Shown piece after piece: positions 7,239-13,595 of a stretch of 14,695 nt of DNA. A program made the translations under genes and the position numbers. The stretch comes from JBGCED01 sp045106055 (lineage in GTDB: Bacteria; Pseudomonadota; Alphaproteobacteria; CBDDJK01): NCBI GenBank assembly GCA_045106055.1, contig JBGCED010000042.1, positions 1-14,695 on the forward strand, in the 5' to 3' direction. The stretch's first letter is position 1. Each line of letters begins with the position of its first letter. The notes beneath the pieces were generated by a model, which worked only from the letters and a program-made list of their open reading frames with translations, had not been told where the DNA came from and ran no database searches.

Positions 7239-8496
7239 CATAAGCCGATTGCAGCTTTTTGGCATTAGCTGCAATTCAGCGCCCGTTGCCATTTGTGAAA
7301 GCTATTACAGCGATCATTTGGAATTGGAAAAATGGCTTAGCGCCTTAAAAGCGTTTTTAAAGAATGCGCCAGAAACAGGCGGCGAGACGGGCGGCTTTAT
7401 TATCTCCACTTGTGATCGTACCGAAATTTACATTTATGGCAATGCTGCGATTGATGGCAAGCTTTTCTTTAAAACCCATCCCAGTCACCGCGCCGAAGAT
7501 CAAAAGCTTTTCTATCATAAGCAAGGAAGCGATGCCATAGAACATTGGCTGAAAATTGCCAGCGGACTTGATAGCCGCATGATTGGGGAATCGCAAATCA
7601 CGGGCCAGATGAAGGAACAAATTGCCAGGGCACAGCAAATCGAACTATGGTCAAAGCCGCTGGAACATATCCATCAATTTATCCTGCATCATAGCGCAAA
7701 AATTCGCACCCAAACGGGCATTGGCGAAGGCGTTGTTTCATTGACCAATGCTGCGCTTGCGCTTACCCGTGATATGTTTGGCGATATTCGGGGGCTTTCA
7801 GGGCTGATCATCGGGCTTAGCGAAACCGCAGAAAGCATCGCAAACAGATGCGAGCAAGCGGGGGCTTTGAAATTTCACCTGACCGCCAAATCGCGGCGTG
7901 CAAAGCGGATTGCAGGGTTGCGGGATCGCCATTATATTGAATTTGACCCGCTTGCAGGGATGCTTTCATCTTATGATATAATTGTATCTGCGCATGGCAC
8001 AGGGGAAATTTTAATTTCAAAGCCCCAGATCGAGCACGCCCTTAAAAAGCGCGCACAGCGCCCGATCTTGTTGCTGGATGGGGGCGAACCCCATGATTTT
8101 GATCCTGCAATCAAACAGCTAAGCGAAGCCTATTATTTTAATTTGGAACAGTTAAAAACAAGCACCAATCACGCGCGCAGCATTCGCGAAGATGCTGCAA
8201 AAAACGCCCATTTAATGGTTACAGCTGCGCTTCAAGAAATTGATGATCATGCTGCAAATGCTGATTTAGTATTCTATATTAATGGGCTTAAAGACAAATT
8301 TGAACAAGCGCGCCAAGAGGTTTTAAAGATAAACCCAAGCGATGATGCCGCGATTGCCACCCAATTATTGGTGAATAAGCTTTTACATTTGCCGATAAAA
8401 GCGTTAAAGCAGACAGCAACACAAACAGATCGCCAAGCATTAACACAAATCATCACGGATTTGTATCAGCTGGATGATATCAAAAACAAAGATTAA
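7222..8496 (+). CDS. hemA: Divergent glutamyl-tRNA reductase (HemA-like)
   Basis: GluTR reduces glutamyl-tRNA to glutamate-1-semialdehyde, the first step of the C5 route to tetrapyrroles. The protein (424 residues from 7222; E. coli HemA has 418) is collinear with the family end to end. It has the catalytic Cys64 in STCDRTEIY, His99, and the strongly conserved KIASGLDSRMIGESQITGQMK at about 111-131. The dimerisation region near the end is also recognisable (LLVNKLLHLPIKAL). Several signatures are eroded. The opening GxxHKTAP is GISCNSAP, with Cys17 replacing His. The NADPH loop, usually GAGE, is GLSE (198-201). The usual NRT is KSR, and DIAVPRD is DGGEPHD (286-292). The start at 7222 overlaps rnhA by 17 nt; TTG at 7249 is an alternative. 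prfA follows at 12 bp. The family is clear. Whether it is fully active is uncertain, and GluTR is unusual in alphaproteobacteria, which normally use ALA synthase. Confidence 0.85.
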   Translation: MLDHTSISRLQLFGISCNSAPVAICESYYSDHLELEKWLSALKAFLKNAPETGGETGGFIISTCDRTEIYIYGNAAIDGKLFFKTHPSHRAEDQKLFYHKQGSDAIEHWLKIASGLDSRMIGESQITGQMKEQIARAQQIELWSKPLEHIHQFILHHSAKIRTQTGIGEGVVSLTNAALALTRDMFGDIRGLSGLIIGLSETAESIANRCEQAGALKFHLTAKSRRAKRIAGLRDRHYIEFDPLAGMLSSYDIIVSAHGTGEILISKPQIEHALKKRAQRPILLLDGGEPHDFDPAIKQLSEAYYFNLEQLKTSTNHARSIREDAAKNAHLMVTAALQEIDDHAANADLVFYINGLKDKFEQARQEVLKINPSDDAAIATQLLVNKLLHLPIKALKQTATQTDRQALTQIITDLYQLDDIKNKD

Positions 8497-8508
8497 GGTC
8501 ATTATGTT

Positions 8509-9597
8509 ATGGATCATGTCGCTTGGCAAGCAAAGCTAGAAGCCATATTGGCGCACCGCAATCAACTGGGCCAGCAGCTTTCAGCAAGCGATCTGGATGC
8601 CAATCAATATCAATCCATCGGCAAAGAATATGCCGAAACCAATGAAATCGCGCAAATTGCGGATGATTGGCTGCAATCCAACAAGGCGTTAATTGGCGCA
8701 AGGCAAATGCTGGATGATCCAGAAATTGATCTTGAATTGCGCGAACTTGCCGAAGTGGAAATTGCCGAATTAAGTGAAAAATTGGAAACCCTAACCCAAG
8801 AAATTAAAATCATTCTGCTGCCAAGCGATGAAGCCGATAAGCGCGGCGTGATTTTGGAAATTCGCGCAGGAACGGGCGGCGATGAGGCTGCATTATTTGG
8901 GGCTGATTTATTAAGAATGTATCAACGCTTTGCAAGCTTGCAGGGCTGGCGCACTGAAATGCTGGAACTTAGCGAAAATGATATTGGCGGCTGCCAGCTT
9001 GCGATCATGTCCATTCAAGGGCAAGGCGTTTATGGGCAGCTGAAATTTGAATCGGGCGTTCACCGTGTGCAGCGCGTTCCCGTCACGGAAAGCGGCGGGC
9101 GCATTCATACATCCGCAGCCACCATTGCCATTTTACCCGAAGCCGAAGAGGTTGATATAGCGGTCAATGAAACCGATCTTAGAATTGATACTTTTCGCTC
9201 GCAAGGCGCGGGCGGGCAGCATGTCAACACAACCGATTCTGCGGTGCGCATTACCCATATCCCGTCTGGGGTTGTGGTTTCTTGCCAAGATGAAAAATCA
9301 CAGCATAAGAATAAAGCAAAAGCGATGAAAGTCTTGCGGGCGCGGCTTTATGATCAAGCGCGGCTGGATTTAAACAGCGAGCGCGCAGAATCAAGGCGCA
9401 ATATGGTCGGCAGCGGCGATCGTTCTGAGCGCATTCGCACCTATAATTTTCCACAAGGGCGCGTCACCGATCACCGAATTAACTTGACGCTTTACAAGCT
9501 TGATCGCATTATGCTTGGCGAAGGTTTGGACGAGATTGTAAACGCCCTTATCATTGAAGATCAAGCCCAGCGGCTTGCACATGAAGACTTGTCTTAA
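8509..9597 (+). CDS. prfA: Peptide chain release factor 1
   Basis: RF1 recognises UAA and UAG stop codons and triggers peptide release. At 362 residues it has the normal length. The codon-recognition tripeptide is PVT (191-193, in RVPVTESGGRIHTSAAT), the P-x-T form that marks RF1 rather than RF2. The catalytic GGQ is at 235-237 (RSQGAGGQHVNTTDSAVR). RIRTYNFPQGRVTDHRI near the C-terminus is also typical. TAAGG (8494-8498) lies about 10 nt before the ATG. hemA-prfA is a classic pair in other proteobacteria, but prmC, which methylates the GGQ glutamine and often follows prfA, is not present here. Confidence 0.97.
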   Translation: MDHVAWQAKLEAILAHRNQLGQQLSASDLDANQYQSIGKEYAETNEIAQIADDWLQSNKALIGARQMLDDPEIDLELRELAEVEIAELSEKLETLTQEIKIILLPSDEADKRGVILEIRAGTGGDEAALFGADLLRMYQRFASLQGWRTEMLELSENDIGGCQLAIMSIQGQGVYGQLKFESGVHRVQRVPVTESGGRIHTSAATIAILPEAEEVDIAVNETDLRIDTFRSQGAGGQHVNTTDSAVRITHIPSGVVVSCQDEKSQHKNKAKAMKVLRARLYDQARLDLNSERAESRRNMVGSGDRSERIRTYNFPQGRVTDHRINLTLYKLDRIMLGEGLDEIVNALIIEDQAQRLAHEDLS

Positions 9598-9625
9598 AAC
9601 GAAAATATGAAGATTTATCTTAAAT
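9581..9625 (+). repeat. Paired palindromic direct repeats across the prfA stop codon and prfA-pseB gap
   Basis: Two 18-nt copies of ATGAAGAyTTrTCTTAAA start at 9581 and 9607, 26 bp apart. Each contains a near-perfect palindrome: AAGAC-TT-GTCTT (9584-9595) and AAGAT-TT-ATCTT (9610-9621). The two differences between copies are the paired positions (C:G in the first, T:A in the second), so the symmetry is kept. The first copy includes the prfA stop. It may be a protein-binding site controlling pseB, or a trace of a duplication. Function is inference. Confidence 0.55.
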
Positions 9626-9637
9626 GAATATATAAAG

Positions 9638-10654
9638 ATGCTGAACAATTCCACAATTTTAATTACAGGCGGCACAGGTTCTTTTGGAAAAAGCTTTGTG
9701 CCAATGACCTTAGCAAAATATAACCCTAAAAAGTTGATCGTCTTTTCACGCGACGAGATGAAACAATGGGAAATGGCAAAAGATTATGAAAATGACAAGC
9801 GATTGCGCTTTTTCGTTGGGGATATTCGCGACAAGGATCGCTTGATCCGTGCGCTTGATGGGGTGGATTATGTTATTCATGCTGCCGCAACAAAGATTGT
9901 GCCAACCGCAGAATATAACCCGTTTGAATGTATCAAAACCAATATTATGGGTGCCATGAATTTGATTGATGCTTGCCTTGATCGCGGCATCAAACGGGTT
10001 GTTGCACTTTCAACCGACAAAGCCAGCAGCCCGATTAATCTATATGGCGCAACAAAATTAGCATCTGATAAGGTATTTATCGCTGGGAATTCTTATGCGG
10101 GCGGGCTTAGCACCAGATTTTCAGTGGTGCGTTATGGCAATGTGATGGGATCGCGCGGATCAATCATCCCCTATTTTCTATCCTTAAAAGATCAAGGCAT
10201 CTTGCCCGTTACCGATCCGCGCATGACACGCTTTATGATTTCGCTTGAACAAGGGGTTGAATTGGTTTGGCTGGCATTTGAAAAAATGATTGGCGGAGAA
10301 ATTTTTGTTAAGAAAATCCCTTCCATTAAAATTACAGACCTTGCCGCACTGATTGCACCCGAAGCCCAGCAAAAAATCATTGGCATTCGCCCTGGTGAAA
10401 AGCTGCATGAACAGATGATTGGGGTGGAAGATTCCTTTAATGCCTATGAATATGATGATTATTACAAAATATTGCCTGCGATTCATGATTGGGATGAAGA
10501 TAAAAACTACATTCCAGATGGCAAAAAAGTGCCAGAAGGCTTTTGCTATACCAGCGAAAATAATCCGCATTGGTTAGGCGGTGATGAATTTCAAGCTTGG
10601 CTTGATGCAAATGCACATAAGATGATAAATAATAAACACAAGATCGGGCTTTAA
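9638..10654 (+). CDS. pseB: UDP-N-acetylglucosamine 4,6-dehydratase (inverting), PseB
   Basis: PseB performs the first step of pseudaminic acid synthesis, a 4,6-dehydration with C5 inversion of UDP-GlcNAc in the cytoplasm. It is a 338-residue extended SDR. The NAD(P)-binding glycine motif is TGGTGSFG (10-17). The family-specific catalytic set D127-K128 and Y136-xxx-K140 appears in STDKASSPINLYGATK. VIHAAATKIVPTAEYNP and VRYGNVMGSRGSIIP are also diagnostic. The start matches the family's usual MLNNxxILITGG opening. It stands alone: pseC, pseF, pseG, pseH and pseI are not in the window. Pseudaminic acid commonly decorates flagellins, so flaF about 9 kb away is suggestive. Alternative use in capsule or LPS is possible. 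The 40-bp gap before it holds a pair of palindromic repeats. Confidence 0.92.
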   Translation: MLNNSTILITGGTGSFGKSFVPMTLAKYNPKKLIVFSRDEMKQWEMAKDYENDKRLRFFVGDIRDKDRLIRALDGVDYVIHAAATKIVPTAEYNPFECIKTNIMGAMNLIDACLDRGIKRVVALSTDKASSPINLYGATKLASDKVFIAGNSYAGGLSTRFSVVRYGNVMGSRGSIIPYFLSLKDQGILPVTDPRMTRFMISLEQGVELVWLAFEKMIGGEIFVKKIPSIKITDLAALIAPEAQQKIIGIRPGEKLHEQMIGVEDSFNAYEYDDYYKILPAIHDWDEDKNYIPDGKKVPEGFCYTSENNPHWLGGDEFQAWLDANAHKMINNKHKIGL

Positions 10655-10670
10655 AATTAAGGATCTAATC

Positions 10671-12017
10671 ATGGATGCACAACAATTAGAGCCAACCCCA
10701 ACCCTGTTAATCTGCCCCAATATTCAGCTGAAGCACAATGATGGCGCCCATTTATCCCCGCGTGCGATTGAACCCAAATTAGAAGAAGCAACGCGGCTGG
10801 TTAAAGCCTTGAATCTTGATCTTATTGGGGTTGATGTTCCCCTGGTTCAAGAAATAAAACCCGCAAGCTTTATTGGCGGCGGTCATCAAACCCGCATTGC
10901 CGATATGGTTGAAGCCCATGAAGCAAAGTTAATTGTCGTTGATACCGCCCTCAGCCCAATCCAGCAACGCAATTTAGAGCGCAGCCTTAACGCCAAAGTC
11001 ATTGACCGCACAGGCTTAATTCTTGAAATTTTTGGCAAGCGCGCGCGCACCCATGAAGGCAGATTGCAAGTTGAGCTTGCAGCCCTTACCTTTCAGCGCT
11101 CGCGGCTGGTTAAAAGCTGGACTCATCTTGAGCGCCAGCGCGGCGGATTTGGCTTTACAGGCGGGCCTGGTGAAAGCCAGATTGAAATTGATCGCCGCTT
11201 GATTGATCAGCGCATTACCTTGTTAAAATCAAAGCTGGATCAGGTAAAGCGCACCCGCAGCTTGCACCGCAAGGCGCGCGCCAAAGTGCCATATCCGATC
11301 GTGGCGTTGGTGGGATATACCAATGCGGGAAAATCCACCTTATTTAACAAGATGACGGGGGCGGCGGTGATGTCAAAAGACATGCTATTTGCAACGCTTG
11401 ATCCCACCATGCGCGCGCTTAGCCTTCCTTCAAAAGATAAAATCATCCTGTCGGATACGGTTGGATTCATCACCGATTTGCCGCATGAATTGGTTGCTGC
11501 ATTTCAAGCCACGCTTGAAGAAGTGCAAGCCGCCGATGTGATTTTACATATCAGGGATGCCGCATCCAGCGCATGCAATGATGAAGCAAAAGATGTTGAA
11601 TCTGTGCTTGAAACCTTGGAAATATCCCCTGACATTCCGATTATTGATATCTTCAATAAAATTGATCTATTGCCAGAACATAAAATACAGCAGCTGGCGC
11701 AAAAACATGTTGCCATTAGCGCGCTTGAAGGCGATGGGCTTGAAGATTTAACCGCCGCCATCGAAGAGGCGATCTATCGCCATTTAAAATTATTTCATTA
11801 CCGATTGGGCGGGCAAGATCAAGCCATGATCTATGGTGCTTCTTATGCTTTCTTGCATGAATATGGTCATAATGTTCAATTAATTGATCAAGATGAACAG
11901 GATGGATCGCAGATTTTTCAAGTTGAATGGCGGCCCGCAGACCATGAGCATTTTACCCGAAAATTTGGCATTCCGCCGCTTAACGCCGATAAGCATGAAC
12001 TCAACGCCTTAAAATGA
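10671..12017 (+). CDS. hflX: Ribosome-associated GTPase HflX
   Basis: HflX binds the large ribosomal subunit and can split stalled or stressed 70S ribosomes. The 448-residue protein has the N-terminal HflX domain (with PASFIGGGHQTRIADMV), the linker helices with RGGFGFTGGPGESQIEIDRR, then the G domain: G1 GYTNAGKST (215-223), G3 DTVGF (262-266), G4 NKID (329-332) and G5 SAL near 350. The hydrophobic catalytic-site pattern is that of the HflX family. AAGGA (10659-10663) lies 7 nt before the ATG. hflX often follows hfq in proteobacteria; here pseB lies upstream instead. Its stop overlaps the protease start as ATGA. Confidence 0.96.
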   Translation: MDAQQLEPTPTLLICPNIQLKHNDGAHLSPRAIEPKLEEATRLVKALNLDLIGVDVPLVQEIKPASFIGGGHQTRIADMVEAHEAKLIVVDTALSPIQQRNLERSLNAKVIDRTGLILEIFGKRARTHEGRLQVELAALTFQRSRLVKSWTHLERQRGGFGFTGGPGESQIEIDRRLIDQRITLLKSKLDQVKRTRSLHRKARAKVPYPIVALVGYTNAGKSTLFNKMTGAAVMSKDMLFATLDPTMRALSLPSKDKIILSDTVGFITDLPHELVAAFQATLEEVQAADVILHIRDAASSACNDEAKDVESVLETLEISPDIPIIDIFNKIDLLPEHKIQQLAQKHVAISALEGDGLEDLTAAIEEAIYRHLKLFHYRLGGQDQAMIYGASYAFLHEYGHNVQLIDQDEQDGSQIFQVEWRPADHEHFTRKFGIPPLNADKHELNALK

Positions 12018-13435
12018 TCTTTCGCGCTTCCATAAATTCAGGCTTCATCGCGTTCATATTGATCCTTTGCGCCGTTTCATCGCTTCATGCACAAAATAAC
12101 ATATTGCCCACCAGCAATATGCAAATTCAATTAAGCTTTGCGCCCTTGGTCAAGCAAGTATCGCCTGCGGTCGTCAATATTTACACAAAGCGGGTTGTAG
12201 AACGCAATGTCAGGCGGTTTAATGATCAATTTCTGGAACAATTTTTCGGACGCAATTTCAGCTTTGGCAGAAGACAGCGCCAGATTGAAAGCTCGCTTGG
12301 TTCTGGGGTGATTATTGACGCGGTGGCGGGCTTGATCATTACCAATAATCATGTCATCAAAGATGCCAGCGAAATTCGCATTGGGCTGCAAGATCGCCGC
12401 GAATTTGATGCAACCCTGCTTGCCAGTGATGAAAAGCTAGACCTTGCAATTCTTGTTTTAAAGGATGCGATCCCCGATCTACCGCAAGCAAGGCTGGGCA
12501 ATCCTGATCAATTATCGGTTGGGGATTTGGTGCTGGCGATTGGCAATCCATTTGGGGTTGGGCAAACCGTAACCTCTGGCATTATATCGGGCTTGGCACG
12601 ATCAGGCGGCGGCATTTCCGACATGCAAAGCTTCATTCAAACGGATGCGGCGATCAATCCTGGCAACTCAGGCGGGGCATTGATTGCGATGAATGGTGAT
12701 GTGATCGGGATTAATACCGCGATTTTCACCCGTTCTGGCGGATCACAAGGCATTGGCTTTGCGATTCCTGCCAATCTGGTATCGGTGATGGTTGCTGCTG
12801 CAAAAGAAGGGCGAGCCATCACGCGCCCTTGGCTTGGCATTAACGCAAGAAATGTAGATATAGAGCTTGCAGATGCGCTTGCCCTGCCCCGTCCCGCAGG
12901 TGTTTTTATTGATGCGGTGCGCGCGGATGAATCTGCGTTTAAAGCGGGCATAAGGGCTGGTGATATTATCATTGCTGCGGATGATAATATGATTGAAACC
13001 CTAGAAGAGTTAAATTACCGCGCCTTACTGGCAGGCATTGGCAGTCAACTTAAAATTGGGCTTTTAAGAAATGGCACCCCTCAAAATCGCACCCTTACCC
13101 TTGAGGTAGCACCCAAAATTCCGCCCGCTGCAACCTATAATGCGGCGGGCCGTCACCCTTTGCAAGGCGCATCGCTTTCCAACCTATCGCCTTATCTTGC
13201 CCAGCAGCTGGATATGGATCAGCAGCTGGCGGGGGTTGTGATTGCAAGCTTTGCACCAAATTCGCAAGCGGCGCGCATCGGCTTTAAAATTCGCGATATC
13301 ATTGCCGCCATTAATAATCAGCCGATTAAAGATACGGCGCAATTAAAATCTGCGCTTGACCGCGCAGCCCCAAATGGGCGTTGGCAAATTGACATTATCC
13401 GCGATGGTCGCACGCGCCGCTATGAATTTCGTTAA
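12014..13435 (+). CDS. Periplasmic Do-like serine protease, DegP/DegQ family
   Basis: This HtrA-family protease/chaperone degrades or refolds damaged envelope proteins. It has 473 residues. Residues 1-26 form a Sec signal peptide (hydrophobic FIAFILILCAV, cleavage predicted after SLHA). The trypsin-like domain carries the triad H113 (NNHVIKDASEI), D143 (DEKLDLAILVL) and S219 (NPGNSGGAL). Two PDZ domains follow, at about 272-365 and 385-470, which fits DegP/DegQ rather than the single-PDZ DegS. Translation starts within the hflX stop (ATGA overlap), so it is translationally coupled and is the last gene of the run. I do not see an extended Q-linker. DegP and DegQ cannot be told apart here, so no symbol is given. 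Confidence 0.95.
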   Translation: MIFRASINSGFIAFILILCAVSSLHAQNNILPTSNMQIQLSFAPLVKQVSPAVVNIYTKRVVERNVRRFNDQFLEQFFGRNFSFGRRQRQIESSLGSGVIIDAVAGLIITNNHVIKDASEIRIGLQDRREFDATLLASDEKLDLAILVLKDAIPDLPQARLGNPDQLSVGDLVLAIGNPFGVGQTVTSGIISGLARSGGGISDMQSFIQTDAAINPGNSGGALIAMNGDVIGINTAIFTRSGGSQGIGFAIPANLVSVMVAAAKEGRAITRPWLGINARNVDIELADALALPRPAGVFIDAVRADESAFKAGIRAGDIIIAADDNMIETLEELNYRALLAGIGSQLKIGLLRNGTPQNRTLTLEVAPKIPPAATYNAAGRHPLQGASLSNLSPYLAQQLDMDQQLAGVVIASFAPNSQAARIGFKIRDIIAAINNQPIKDTAQLKSALDRAAPNGRWQIDIIRDGRTRRYEFR

Positions 13436-13468
13436 AGAAAATCATATCCCTCATTAAGTAAAACGAAA

Positions 13469-13506
13469 AAAGAACAATAACCTTGACAAATGCCATTTTG
13501 TTCTTT
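13469..13506. repeat. 9-bp inverted repeat bracketing the promoter of the GH108 gene
   Basis: AAAGAACAA (13469-13477) and TTGTTCTTT (13498-13506) are perfect inverted copies with a 20-bp loop. The loop contains the -35 hexamer, and the right arm ends on the first base of the -10. This fits an operator. It is not a convincing intrinsic terminator for the protease gene, because the stem is AT-rich and no T-run follows. Confidence 0.45.
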
Positions 13507-13511
13507 ATAAA
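13483..13511 (+). promoter_or_regulatory. Near-consensus sigma70-type promoter for the GH108 gene
   Basis: TTGACA (13483-13488), a 17-bp spacer and TATAAA (13506-13511) nearly match the vegetative consensus. Transcription would start near 13518, giving a leader of about 78 nt. This is the best promoter match I see in the window. Confidence 0.7.
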
Positions 13512-13535
13512 ATCATTTATAATTCTTTCCTAAAT

Positions 13536-13561
13536 CGCGTTTCATGCTGATATGGCACGCG
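13536..13561 (+). promoter_or_regulatory. Candidate leader hairpin in the 5' UTR of the GH108 gene
   Basis: CGCGT (13536-13540) pairs with ACGCG (13557-13561). Inside, one T-C mismatch and a U-G pair precede CAT/ATG pairing around a 6-nt loop (GCTGAT). It lies about 35 nt upstream of the start codon. There is no T-run after it, so it is not a terminator. Any regulatory role is speculative. Confidence 0.3.
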
Positions 13562-13595
13562 CTTTCACACCGCATCCTATAGGGAGATTCTATAA

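Noticed and set aside
9607..9627. Tiny ORF (MKIYLK) between prfA and pseB
   Set aside because: Six codons, no ribosome site, and its sequence is explained by the direct repeat of the prfA end.
13469..13506. The inverted repeat after the protease gene as an intrinsic terminator
   Set aside because: The stem is AT-rich with a 20-nt loop and no T-run, and a strong promoter occupies the loop.
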